This document shows positions 46,177 through 55,244 of a DNA stretch of 64,000 bases, piece by piece; the stretch's first letter is position 1; each line of letters begins with the position of its first letter. The notes under the pieces are model-generated. The model saw nothing but the letters and a program-made list of their open reading frames with translations, was not told where the DNA came from and did not search any database. This stretch comes from Actinoallomurus sp963850195. Its GTDB lineage: Bacteria > Actinomycetota > Actinomycetes > Streptosporangiales > Streptosporangiaceae. The stretch lies in assembly GCA_963850195.1 (NCBI GenBank), contig CAWKKD010000009.1, forward strand, positions 682,001 to 746,000, given 5' to 3'. A program made the position numbers and the translations under genes.

Positions 46177-48297
46177 TCAGTTCCCGGTCGTCGAGCCTCG
46201 ACCGGCCTTGCCCGCCTTCGTGAGGCTGGCGCGGGCCGCGGCCACGACCCGGTCGGCCGTGAAGCCGAACTGCTGGAACAGCGTCTGGTAGTCGGCGGAC
46301 GCGCCGAAGTGCTCGAGGCTCACGCTCTCGCCCACGTCGCCGACGTAGGAGCGCCAGCCGAGGGAGATGCCGGCCTCGACCGACACACGGGCGCGTACGG
46401 CCGGCGGCAGCACCTGCTGCTTGTAGGCCTCGTCCTGCTCCTCGAACCACTCGACGGACGGCATCGAGACCACGCGCGTCGGGGTGCCCTCGCTCTCGAG
46501 GATCTCCCGCGCCTCGACCGCGAACTGGACCTCGCTGCCGGTGCCGATCAGGATGACCTCGGGCTGCCCGTTGGACGCGTCGGCCAGGACGTAGCCGCCC
46601 TTGGCGGCGCCGTCGGCCGGGGCGTACACCGAGCGGTCGAAGGTCGGCACCTTCTGGCGGGTCAGCGCCAGTGCCGCCGGGCGGTCGTCGCGCTCGAGGA
46701 CGGTGCGCCAGGCCACCGAGGTCTCGTTGGCGTCCGCGGGGCGAACGACGTCGAGGCCGGGGATGGCGCGCAGTGCCCAGAGGTGCTCGACGGGCTGGTG
46801 GGTCGGGCCGTCCTCGCCGAGCCCGATCGAGTCGTGCGTCCACACGTAGGTCACCGGCAGCTTCATCAGTGCGGCCAGGCGTACCGACGGCCGCATGTAG
46901 TCGCTGAAGACCAGGAACGTGCCGCCGTACGGGCGCAGCCCGTCGTGCAGCGCGATGCCGTTGAGGATCGAGCCCATGCCGTGCTCACGGATGCCGAAGT
47001 GCAGGGTGCGTCCGTAGCGGTTACCGGGGAAGTCCTTGGTCTGGTACTCCTCCGGGATGAAGGACGGCTCGCCCTTCATCGTGGTGTTGTTGCTGCCCGC
47101 GAGGTCGGCCGAGCCGCCCCACAGCTCCGGCAGCACCGGGCCGATGGCGTTCAGGATCTCCCCGGAGGCCGCGCGGGTCGCGAGGCCCTTGCCGGCCTCG
47201 AACTCCGGCAGCTTGGCCGTCCAGCCGTCCGGCAGGCGCCGCGCGCTGATCCGGTCGTACTCGGCGGCGCGTTCGGGGTTGGCGCTCCGCCATGCCTCGG
47301 CGGCCTCGTTCCACGTGGCGTGGGCCTCGCGGCCGCGCTCGACGACCTCGCGTGCGTGGGCGAGGACGTCCTCGCCCACCTCGAAGGTCTTGTCCGGGTT
47401 CAGGCCGAGCACCCGCTTGGTCGCCGCGACCTCCTCGGCGCCGAGCGCCGCGCCGTGCGCCTTGCCGGTGTTCTGCGCGTTGGGCGCGGGCCAGCCGATG
47501 ATCGTGCGCAGCGAGATCAGCGAGGGCCGTCCGGTCTCCTCGCGCGCCGTGACCAGCGCGCGGTAGAGGGCCTCGGGGTCCTCCTTGTAGTCGCCGCCCT
47601 CGGTCCAGTCGACCGTCTGGACGTGCCAGCCGTACGCCTCGTAGCGCTTGGCGACGTCCTCGGACTTGGCGATCTGGGTGTCGTCCTCGATCGAGATGCG
47701 GTTGTCGTCGTAGATGACGATGAGGTTGCCGAGCTTCTGGTGACCGGCGAGGGAGCTGACCTCGTGGGTGATGCCCTCCTCGATGTCACCGTCGGACACG
47801 ATCGACCAGATGCAGTGGTCGAAGGGGCTGTCGCCGGGCGACGGGTCCGGGTCGAACAGGCCGCGCTCACGCCGGGCCGACATCGCCATGCCGACCGCGT
47901 TGCCCAGGCCCTGGCCCAGCGGCCCCGTGGTGGTCTCGACGCCGACCGTGTGCCCGTGCTCGGGGTGGCCCGGCGTCAGGCTGCCCCAGGTGCGGAGCGA
48001 CTTCAGGTCATCGAGGGTCAGCCCGTACCCGGACAGGTAGAGCTGGATGTAGAGGGTCAGGCTGCTGTGCCCCGCGGACAGCACGAACCGGTCGCGGCCG
48101 GCCCAGTCCGGGTCGGTCGGATCATGGCGCATCAGGCGCTGGTAGAGCAGGTACGCGGCCGGGGCGAGGCTCATCGCGGTCCCGGGATGCCCGGAGCCCG
48201 CTTCCTCCACGGCATCCATGGCCAGGGTGCGGACCGTGTCCACCGCCCGCCGGTCCAGCTCGCTCCACTCGAAGGTCTTATCGGAATGCGTACTCAC
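46177..48297 (-). CDS. tkt: Transketolase
   Basis: A 706-residue thiamine-diphosphate enzyme of the non-oxidative pentose phosphate pathway. DAVEEAGSGHPGTAMSLAPA is the N-terminal signature; GDIEEGITHEV and DDNRISIEDDT mark the ThDP-binding region; the C-terminal half has FGIREHGMGSILNGIALHDG and THDSIGLGEDGPTHQPVEHL. GTG 48297 has GGAG at suitable spacing; the longer frame upstream does not look coding. First gene of the cluster. Confidence 0.96.
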   Translation of the reverse strand: MSTHSDKTFEWSELDRRAVDTVRTLAMDAVEEAGSGHPGTAMSLAPAAYLLYQRLMRHDPTDPDWAGRDRFVLSAGHSSLTLYIQLYLSGYGLTLDDLKSLRTWGSLTPGHPEHGHTVGVETTTGPLGQGLGNAVGMAMSARRERGLFDPDPSPGDSPFDHCIWSIVSDGDIEEGITHEVSSLAGHQKLGNLIVIYDDNRISIEDDTQIAKSEDVAKRYEAYGWHVQTVDWTEGGDYKEDPEALYRALVTAREETGRPSLISLRTIIGWPAPNAQNTGKAHGAALGAEEVAATKRVLGLNPDKTFEVGEDVLAHAREVVERGREAHATWNEAAEAWRSANPERAAEYDRISARRLPDGWTAKLPEFEAGKGLATRAASGEILNAIGPVLPELWGGSADLAGSNNTTMKGEPSFIPEEYQTKDFPGNRYGRTLHFGIREHGMGSILNGIALHDGLRPYGGTFLVFSDYMRPSVRLAALMKLPVTYVWTHDSIGLGEDGPTHQPVEHLWALRAIPGLDVVRPADANETSVAWRTVLERDDRPAALALTRQKVPTFDRSVYAPADGAAKGGYVLADASNGQPEVILIGTGSEVQFAVEAREILESEGTPTRVVSMPSVEWFEEQDEAYKQQVLPPAVRARVSVEAGISLGWRSYVGDVGESVSLEHFGASADYQTLFQQFGFTADRVVAAARASLTKAGKAGRGSTTGN

Positions 48298-48648
48298 GAG
48301 ACGCTCCAGGCTCCTCTCGACAAACGTGCCATGTCCCCGCGGCCCGCCCCCAAGGCGAAAAAGGCACTGTGACCAGGCCCTGCCGGGGCCTTGAGCGAGC
48401 CTATCGTCCGGAGCATTTGCCGGACGCGAGGCTCTATACGTCGTTAACGGCGTGTTCCCGTACGGCATTTCCCCGAAGCCACCGCAGAAACCAGTCCATG
48501 CCGGCGACCCCGGTGACGGGGTGGCCGGAGACTCGGACTACAGTGATGGCGCGGCCGAGGCCGGTGAGATACAGAGCCAGGTGACGTACGAAATCCGAGG
48601 ACCAGTCCCAGTGCCCCTACATGTCGTGAACGCGTCGGCGAGTCTGTC
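48298..48648. other. Divergent tkt/ctaB control region
   Basis: A 351-bp gap between divergent starts. It is lower in GC near 48355-48480. No gene was found, and only short, weak inverted repeats are visible (for example around 48380-48395). Promoters for tkt and ctaB must lie here; no operator could be identified with confidence. Confidence 0.5.
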
Positions 48649-49593
48649 GTGACGGTGGTCGCAAGCCGCCCGGTCGCGTCGCCCGCGCCCCCGGCCTCCG
48701 GTCGCCGTCCGCTCGGGGCGCTGGTCCGTGCCTACGTCGCGCTGACCAAGCCGCGCATCATCGAGCTGCTGCTGATCACGACGCTGCCGGTGATGTTCCT
48801 CGCGGCCCGCGGCCTTCCGCCGGTGTGGCCGGCCCTGGCGACCCTGGTCGGCGGCATGCTGTCGGCGGGCAGCGCCAACGCGCTCAACTGCTACATCGAC
48901 CGCGACATCGACGCCAAGATGCGCCGCACCCGGCGCAGGCCGCTCCCGATGGTGCAGGTCACGCCCGCCGAGACCCTGGTGTTCGGGATCACGCTGGCGG
49001 TGGCCTCCACGATCTTCCTCTGGTTCGCGGTCAACCCGATCTCGGCGGCGCTGTCGGTCTTCGCGATCCTTTTCTACGTCTTCGTCTACTCGATGGTGCT
49101 CAAGCGGCGCACCAAGCAGAACGTCGTGTGGGGCGGCATCGCCGGCTGCATGCCCGTCCTGATCGGCTGGTCGGCGTTGACCGAGGGCCTGTCCTGGACG
49201 CCCGTCGTGCTCTTCCTGGTGGTGTTCTTCTGGACGCCGCCGCACACCTGGACCCTCGCGATGCGCTACCGCGAGGACTACGCCGCCGCCAACGTCCCGA
49301 TGCTGCCCGTCGTCGCCACGGACCGGCGCGTGGCGATCGAGGTGATCGCCTACACGGTGGTGACGGTGGCGTGCTCGCTGGCGCTGTGGCCGGTGGCCCA
49401 CACCACGATCTTCTACCCGATCGCCGCGGCGATCCTCGGCCTCGCCAGCCTCGTGGAGTCCTACCGTCTCCTGCGGCGCGTACGTGCCGGCGCGAGCGGC
49501 GCGCTGCTCAAGCCGATGCGATACTTTCACCTGTCCAACGCGTATCTCGCCCTGCTCTTCCTGGCCGTGGCGATCGACCCGCTCCTCCACTGA
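48649..49593 (+). CDS. ctaB: Protohaem IX farnesyltransferase (haem O synthase)
   Basis: A 314-residue polytopic membrane prenyltransferase of the UbiA superfamily that farnesylates haem B for cytochrome oxidase. The first Asp-rich motif is NCYIDRDIDAKMRRTRR and the second region YREDYAAANVPMLPVV; TKPRIIELLLITTLPVMFLA starts the first helix. GTG 48649 is chosen; its ribosome-binding site is weak. In many actinobacteria ctaB is next to tkt, divergently, as here. Confidence 0.95.
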   Translation: MTVVASRPVASPAPPASGRRPLGALVRAYVALTKPRIIELLLITTLPVMFLAARGLPPVWPALATLVGGMLSAGSANALNCYIDRDIDAKMRRTRRRPLPMVQVTPAETLVFGITLAVASTIFLWFAVNPISAALSVFAILFYVFVYSMVLKRRTKQNVVWGGIAGCMPVLIGWSALTEGLSWTPVVLFLVVFFWTPPHTWTLAMRYREDYAAANVPMLPVVATDRRVAIEVIAYTVVTVACSLALWPVAHTTIFYPIAAAILGLASLVESYRLLRRVRAGASGALLKPMRYFHLSNAYLALLFLAVAIDPLLH

Positions 49594-49609
49594 GGGTTAA
49601 TGTCGCGGC

Positions 49610-50845
49610 ATGACGCGCGTTGATCCCAAGGCGATCCTCGAAGGTCGCATGCCGGGCCGAGCCCCGGTCGGTCTGATCGTCGGTATGGTCGTCTCCTCGG
49701 TGTGCGCGCTGGTCGTCCTGGGCATCGACGCGTTCAACGGCGCGTCCTTCCTCGTCGGGCTGACCTTGGCGATCCTGCCGGTGCCGCTGCTCGTGGCGCT
49801 CGTGCTGATGCTGGACCGGCTGGAGCCCGAGCCGTGGCGCGCCCTGCTGTTCGCGTTCATGTGGGGTGCCGGCGTCGCCGTGCTCGGCGCGCTCCTGCTC
49901 AACACCGCGGGCTATGAGCTGCTCACCAAGCCGGTCTTCGGCCAGCGCGGCGAGCTGGTCACGGCCTCGGTCGGCGCGCCGCTGGTGGAGGAGTCGCTGA
50001 AGGGCGCCGTGCTCTTCGGGTTCCTGTGGTTCCGCAGGAACGAGCTGGACGGCCTCACCGACGGGATCATCTACGCGGGAATGGTCGCCCTCGGCTTCGC
50101 GATGATGGAGAACGTCAGCTACTACATGCGGGCGATCAACCAGCACAACATCGAGGCCGTGTTCATCATGCGCGGCGTGATCTCGCCGTTCGGGCACCCG
50201 CTCTTCACCTCGATGACGGGCCTGGGCGTCGCCTACGCCGCGCTGAACCGCGGCGCCGCGCGGGTCGCGGCGCCCGTCGCGGGGCTCTGCGGCGCCATGC
50301 TGCTGCACGGGGCGTGGAACTTCTCCACGGCCTTCGGCCTCAAGGGCCTGACGATCGCGTACGGCATCGACTTCTGCATCCTGATCGGCCTGATCGTGAT
50401 CGTCGCGTACGAGCGCCGCCAGACGGTCCGGCTGATCCAGCTCCACCTGCCCAACTACGCCGCGACCGGCCTCGTCACTCCGCAGGACGTCCACATGCTG
50501 GGCAACATCGCGCTGCGGCGCCGCGCGCGGCAGTGGGCGCGGATGGCCGGGGGAGCGTCCGCGGGCCGCGCGATGGGCGACTACCAGCTCGCGGCGACCG
50601 AGCTGGCGCTGCTGCACCAGCGGGCCGAGCGCGGCGTCGCCGAGCCGGCCTGGTTCTACCGCCGCCGCCTGGACCTGATGAACCTCATGCACGTCGCCCG
50701 CCAGGCCTTCCAGGTGCGTCACACGCGCCCGCTACAGCCGCCGTGGGCCGGGCCGGGCCAGTCCGGCTTCCTGCACCAGGGCCACTCCTTCGGCCCGCCG
50801 CCCCCCGGACCCTTCCAGGGCCGGGCGCCCGACGCCCCGATGTGA
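49610..50845 (+). CDS. PrsW family intramembrane metalloprotease
   Basis: A 411-residue membrane protein with about eight helices in the first 270 residues. The catalytic-type motifs of the CPBP/PrsW clan are present: LVEESLKGAVLFG (EE-x-x-K), FAMMENVSYY, FGHPLFTSM and a late MLLHGAWNF. The C-terminal cytoplasmic part is Pro/Gly-rich. PrsW in Bacillus cleaves the anti-sigma factor RsiW; no anti-sigma gene is nearby. It starts 16 bp after ctaB. Confidence 0.88.
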   Translation: MTRVDPKAILEGRMPGRAPVGLIVGMVVSSVCALVVLGIDAFNGASFLVGLTLAILPVPLLVALVLMLDRLEPEPWRALLFAFMWGAGVAVLGALLLNTAGYELLTKPVFGQRGELVTASVGAPLVEESLKGAVLFGFLWFRRNELDGLTDGIIYAGMVALGFAMMENVSYYMRAINQHNIEAVFIMRGVISPFGHPLFTSMTGLGVAYAALNRGAARVAAPVAGLCGAMLLHGAWNFSTAFGLKGLTIAYGIDFCILIGLIVIVAYERRQTVRLIQLHLPNYAATGLVTPQDVHMLGNIALRRRARQWARMAGGASAGRAMGDYQLAATELALLHQRAERGVAEPAWFYRRRLDLMNLMHVARQAFQVRHTRPLQPPWAGPGQSGFLHQGHSFGPPPPGPFQGRAPDAPM

Positions 50846-50935
50846 GGCACGCCGCCCTCGGGCGGTGACGCGACGGAACACGGCCGGGTTTGCCCCTTGA
50901 CGGGCCCTTTACTGAGATCAACAATCCCTAGAGGC

Positions 50936-50953
50936 CATGACAACGTTGTCATG
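50936..50953. promoter_or_regulatory. LacI-type operator upstream of the GH92 gene
   Basis: CATGACAACGTTGTCATG is a perfect 18-bp palindrome with the central CG and the ACAACGTTGT core typical of LacI/PurR-family operators. It follows a possible promoter (TTGACG at 50897-50902; ACAATC about 18 bp further) and lies about 60 bp upstream of the chosen start of the GH92 gene, where a bound repressor would block transcription. The regulator gene is not in this window. Confidence 0.65.
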
Positions 50954-51011
50954 CCGTTCGCTCGCGGTGGTCCCCGCCAGCGCGATCTGTGAACTCCCTA
51001 GAGGAGCTGCC

Positions 51012-54000
51012 GTGCCCAGACGTTCGCGCCCCTGGCTGGCAGGCATCGTCTGCCTCGCCCTTGCCTCGATCACACTCTCGGCCGTCCCCGCGACGGCCAC
51101 CCCCGACGTCACCTCGTACGTCAACCCGTTCGTCGGCACGATGGACGGTGGACCCGACTTCGGCCACGGCGGTGGCGCGGGGATGGACTTCCCCGGCGCG
51201 GTCGTGCCCTTCGGGATGATGCAGTGGAGCCCGGACACGGTCCGCAGCTCCGGCGGCGGCTACAAGTACGAGGACGACCGGCTCCGCGGCTTCAGCATGA
51301 CCCACATCTCCGGGCCCGGCTGCACCGGCGCCCAGGACTTCCCGGTGACCCCGATCTCCGGGCCGATCACCACCTCGCCGGCGACGCACGGCACGGACTA
51401 TGTCCAGACGTTCAGCCACGCCAACGAGCAGGCCACGCCCGGCTCGTACGCGATGACGACCGACGCCGGTGTGAAGACCGAGCTGACCGCCAGTACGCGC
51501 GGCGGCGTCGGGCGGTTCACGTTCCCCACCGACAAGGTGGGCACGCTGCTGCTCAACGTCACCGGCTCGATCAACGGCGTGGACGACGCCGAGGCCACGG
51601 TCAAGGGCAACACCGTCTCCGGCTGGGCCAAGACCGGCGGCTTCTGCGGTGCGGAGTCCCGCTACTACGTCTACTTCTCCGCGACGTTCGACCGGCCGTT
51701 CCAGACGTACGGGACCTGGAAGGACGACGTGGTCCAGCCCGGCCAGCCCGAGGTACGTGGCCACGCGCCGGCGAAGGTGTCGCAGCCCTCCTCCAAGGTG
51801 TTCGGGCGTCTGCACAACGGCCCGGACGGCAGGCCGCTCACCAACAAGACCACGAAGACGGAGCCGCGCGACGTCAGCGTCAAGGGCCCCGGCTCGGGCG
51901 TCTACCTGCAGTTCGACACGAGCAAGAACCAGGCGGTGCAGATGCGCACCGCGGTGTCGTACGTGAGCGTGGCCGGCGCCGCACGTAACCTCGCCACCGA
52001 GATCGGCGGCAGGGACTACGACGCGGTACGGAACGCCGCGCACCGCCTGTGGGCCGACCGGCTCGGCCAGATCAAGGTGAGCGACGGGGCGCCGAGCCGG
52101 CTGACGGCCTTCTACACGGCGCTGTACCACGCCCTGCTCCAGCCGTACGTCTTCGACGACGTGGACGGCGCCTTCACCGGCTTCGACCACAAGGTCCACC
52201 AGGTGCGTAAGGGCCACCACGAGTACGCGACCTTCTCCGGCTGGGACATCTACCGCAGCGAGGTCCAGCTCATCGCGCTGCTCGCGCCGGACGTCGGCAG
52301 CGACATCGCACAGTCGCTGTACGACGACGCGCACTCGATCGGTGACGTTTGGGACCGCTGGTCGCACCAGAACACCATCACCGGCGTCATGAACGGCGAC
52401 CCGTACCACTCGATCATCGCGACGATGTACGCGTTCGGCGCGCGCGACTTCGACGCTGGCGGCGCGCTCGCGGCCATGGTCAAGGGCGCGAACCGGATCG
52501 GCGAGGACAAGGCCACGAAGTACACCGAGCGGCCCGGCAACGCCGACTACCTCAAGCTCGGCTACGTGCCCGGCGACCCCGCGACGACGCTGGAGTACGG
52601 CCTGGCCGACTTCGGCATCGCGCAGCTCGCCCAGCGTCTCGGCCAGAACGACACGTACCAGGGGTTCATGAAGCGCTCGCACGCCTGGGAGACGGTCTAC
52701 AACCCGCTGAACGACTGGATCCAGCCCCGCTTCGGCGACGGGTCCTTCCTCAGCCCGTTCGACCCGGCCGACTCCGGCTGGTACGTCGAGGGCAACGGCG
52801 CGCAGTACCACTGGATGACCTACTCCGACGTGACCGGCCTGTTCAACGCCATGGGCGGGCGGGCCAAGGCGGCGAAGCGGCTCGACACGTTCTTCACCAA
52901 GCTGAACGCCGGCTCGCACGAGCCCTACGCCTACCTCGGCAACGAGCCGTCGCTGCAGTCCCCGTGGCTGTACGCCTGGGCCGGCCAGCCGTACAAGACC
53001 CAGGACGTGGTCGCGCGGGCGCGCGTGAAGCTCTTCAAGTCCGGGCCGGACGGCATGGTCGGCAACGACGACCTCGGCACGATGTCGGCGTGGCGGGTCT
53101 TCGCGGGCCTCGGCATGTACCCGGCGATCCCGGGGCGCGCCGAGATGGTGCTGAACAGCCCGGAGTTCCCGAAGACCACGATCACCCGGTCCAGCGGCCA
53201 GAAGATCGTCATCACCGCTCCCGGCGCGTCCGACACGATCAAGTACGTCCAGTCGCTGAAGGTCGACGGCAAGGCGAGCTCGCGCGCCTGGCTGCCGGAG
53301 TCCTTCGTCGCGTCGGGCGGCAAGCTCGACTACGTCGTCGACGACACGCCGAACAAGGCGTTCGGCAGCGACCCGAAGGACGCGCCGCCGTCGTTCGGCA
53401 CCGGCGCGCGGCCGTTCCTGTCCGCGATCTCGCCCGGAATGAGCTCCCTCGAACCGGGTGACTCGATGGACGCCACGCTGCGGGTGCAGTCGGTCGGCGC
53501 CGGTGACACGGTGACCTGGACGGCCAGGCCGCCGGCCGGGATCACGGTCACGCCGTCCTCGGGCACGCTGAAGGTCGGCACCGCGTCCCGTACGGACCAG
53601 AAGGTCAAGGTCTCGGTGGCGGCCGGCGCGAAGCTGGACTACTACTCGGTTCCGTTCGAGCTGACCGCCTCCGGCGCGTCGGTCGGGAACACCGGCGTCA
53701 CCCTCAACGTGGCCAAGAAGGGCACGATCGAGTGGTACCAGAACAACGCCGGCATCTCCGACGACGGAGCGTCGGGCCAGGCCAATTTCGACGGCGGTGG
53801 CTGGAGCTACTCCAAGGAGGCACTGGCCAAGGCGGGCATCACGCCCGGCGGCACCGTCTCGTGGAACGGCTTCGCCTTCACCTGGCCCGGCCGCAGGTCC
53901 GGCCAGCTCGACAACGTCCAGGCGGGCGGGCAGGCCGTCGACCTGGCCGACGTGCCCAAGGGCGCCTCGAAGCTGGCGTTCCTCGGCGCCGCCGGCAACG

Positions 54001-54299
54001 GTGACGCGCCGTCCACGGTGACGGTCACCTACACCGACGGGTCGACCTCCGACGGCAAGCTGGAGTTCAGCGACTGGGCGCTCGGTGCCGACGCCTACCC
54101 GCCGAGGTTCGGCAACGAGATCGTCGCGAAGACGCCGTACCGCAACACCTCGGACGGCGGGAACCAGGCGCTCAACATCTACGTGTTCGCCGCGACGCCG
54201 ATCGCTCTCGACGCGGGCAAGCAGGTGAAGAGCGTCACGCTGAACACCCCGAAGGGCGACGCGGGCTCGCTGCACGTGTTCGCCTGGGCGTTCGCCTGA
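51012..54299 (+). CDS. Secreted GH92-family alpha-mannosidase-like enzyme
   Basis: A 1095-residue secreted enzyme. GTG 51012 has GAGGAG at good spacing and is followed by a Sec signal peptide (SRPWLAGIVCLALASITLSA) ending near ATA. The GH92 N-terminal beta-sandwich begins DVTSYVNPFVGT, GPDFGHGGGAGMDFPGAVVP; the (alpha/alpha)6 barrel contains HEYATFSGWDIYRSEVQL and GNDDLGTMSAWRVFAGLGMY. After about residue 800 come a NEW3-type and a carbohydrate-binding-like module. GH92 enzymes are mostly exo-alpha-mannosidases using Ca2+; specificity is unproven. Confidence 0.9.
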   Translation: MPRRSRPWLAGIVCLALASITLSAVPATATPDVTSYVNPFVGTMDGGPDFGHGGGAGMDFPGAVVPFGMMQWSPDTVRSSGGGYKYEDDRLRGFSMTHISGPGCTGAQDFPVTPISGPITTSPATHGTDYVQTFSHANEQATPGSYAMTTDAGVKTELTASTRGGVGRFTFPTDKVGTLLLNVTGSINGVDDAEATVKGNTVSGWAKTGGFCGAESRYYVYFSATFDRPFQTYGTWKDDVVQPGQPEVRGHAPAKVSQPSSKVFGRLHNGPDGRPLTNKTTKTEPRDVSVKGPGSGVYLQFDTSKNQAVQMRTAVSYVSVAGAARNLATEIGGRDYDAVRNAAHRLWADRLGQIKVSDGAPSRLTAFYTALYHALLQPYVFDDVDGAFTGFDHKVHQVRKGHHEYATFSGWDIYRSEVQLIALLAPDVGSDIAQSLYDDAHSIGDVWDRWSHQNTITGVMNGDPYHSIIATMYAFGARDFDAGGALAAMVKGANRIGEDKATKYTERPGNADYLKLGYVPGDPATTLEYGLADFGIAQLAQRLGQNDTYQGFMKRSHAWETVYNPLNDWIQPRFGDGSFLSPFDPADSGWYVEGNGAQYHWMTYSDVTGLFNAMGGRAKAAKRLDTFFTKLNAGSHEPYAYLGNEPSLQSPWLYAWAGQPYKTQDVVARARVKLFKSGPDGMVGNDDLGTMSAWRVFAGLGMYPAIPGRAEMVLNSPEFPKTTITRSSGQKIVITAPGASDTIKYVQSLKVDGKASSRAWLPESFVASGGKLDYVVDDTPNKAFGSDPKDAPPSFGTGARPFLSAISPGMSSLEPGDSMDATLRVQSVGAGDTVTWTARPPAGITVTPSSGTLKVGTASRTDQKVKVSVAAGAKLDYYSVPFELTASGASVGNTGVTLNVAKKGTIEWYQNNAGISDDGASGQANFDGGGWSYSKEALAKAGITPGGTVSWNGFAFTWPGRRSGQLDNVQAGGQAVDLADVPKGASKLAFLGAAGNGDAPSTVTVTYTDGSTSDGKLEFSDWALGADAYPPRFGNEIVAKTPYRNTSDGGNQALNIYVFAATPIALDAGKQVKSVTLNTPKGDAGSLHVFAWAFA

Positions 54300-54304
54300 G
54301 CCAT

Positions 54305-54345
54305 CCCGTACGTGCGCGCCGCACCCGGCGGCGCGCATGTACGGG
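54305..54345. terminator. Long hairpin between the GH92 and HNH genes
   Basis: Arms of 18 bp, CCCGTACGTGCGCGCCGC and GCGGCGCGCATGTACGGG, pair with one G-T mismatch around a 5-nt loop, filling the gap between two convergent stop codons. A strong, probably bidirectional terminator. Confidence 0.8.
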
Positions 54346-54346
54346 C

Positions 54347-55234
54347 TCAGGTACGGGCGGGGCCGCGGAAGACCTGGCGAGTGTGCCAGCCGGTGTTGCG
54401 CGGGCTCGGCGGCGGGAACCCGCTCAGCGGGCGCGCGGCACCGCGCCCGCTGAGTGAGAGCACGAGGTTCTGCGCGACCGGCGTGACCCCGGTGAAGTGC
54501 TTGGAGACCAGGATGACGCCGCCGCTCGTGAGCCCGATGACGCCCTTGTCCAGGAGCCGGTGGTGCAGGGTGCACAGGCAGAGCACGTTGGTGAGGTCGT
54601 CGTGGCCGTCAAAGGCCCACCAGCGCAGGCGGGCGACCTCGAGCCCGACGACGGCGCCGCCGATCCAGCCCTCGTACCCGCAGAAGGCGCAGCCGTAGTC
54701 GTAGGCGACCAGGACCTTGCGCCACAGCGCGATGTCGCGTGGCGCGCGGACCGCGGACTCGGCGGGGTAGTGCGTCCTGGCCTGCTCGGGCAGCAGTCCG
54801 GTCGCGATGCGCAGGTCCTCGTGCAGGGACGGCTCGAAGTTGACGTCCAGCAGGAGCTGGACCGCCTGGTCGAACAGGACCGGGTCGCCGAGCAGCTCCT
54901 TGGCGAACCCCGGGTCCAGCCGGCCGGCCGCGTCGTGGGCGCGCAGCGCGCGCGGGTCGGGCCCCGGGGGCGCCAGGCCGGTCGCGGTGTCCACCTCCCA
55001 GAGGCGGTCCGCGACCAGGTGGTGGAAGGGGTTGCCGGGGCTGACCGGCTTGGGCGGGCCGAACTCCGCGAGCAGTACGGCCAGCGGTTCCTCGATCTCG
55101 CGGAACGCCAGCGCCGCGTGGCCCTCCCGCTGGAGCCGCCCGAGCGCGTAGAGCAGCAGCAGGGCCTTGTTCGGGTCGCGCTCCCCGCCGTGGGTACGGC
55201 GGCGGATGCGGCCGATGCGCTCGAGCCAGGTCAT
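54347..55234 (-). CDS. ScoMcrA-like phosphorothioate-DNA HNH endonuclease
   Basis: A 295-residue protein. The N-terminal part (WLERIGRIRRRTHGGERDPN, ALLLLYALGRLQ, GNPFHHLVADRLWEV) matches the sulphur-binding domain of ScoMcrA-type type IV restriction enzymes, which bind phosphorothioated DNA. The C-terminal HNH domain has CAFCGYEGWIGGAVVGLEVA, RLRWWAFDGHDDLTNVLCLC and TLHHRLLDKGVIGL. In relatives the first histidine of HNH lies in an EAAHxRWW context; here it reads EVARLRWW, so that His is Arg and cleavage may be impaired. It lies 10 bp downstream of tadC on the same strand. Confidence 0.75.
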   Translation of the reverse strand: MTWLERIGRIRRRTHGGERDPNKALLLLYALGRLQREGHAALAFREIEEPLAVLLAEFGPPKPVSPGNPFHHLVADRLWEVDTATGLAPPGPDPRALRAHDAAGRLDPGFAKELLGDPVLFDQAVQLLLDVNFEPSLHEDLRIATGLLPEQARTHYPAESAVRAPRDIALWRKVLVAYDYGCAFCGYEGWIGGAVVGLEVARLRWWAFDGHDDLTNVLCLCTLHHRLLDKGVIGLTSGGVILVSKHFTGVTPVAQNLVLSLSGRGAARPLSGFPPPSPRNTGWHTRQVFRGPART

Positions 55235-55244
55235 CGCGGCCCGC

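Noticed and set aside
50949..54575. 1208-codon open frame antisense to the GH92 gene
   Set aside because: Complementary shadow of a clearly identified secreted enzyme; Val/Arg/Gly-rich and without any motif.
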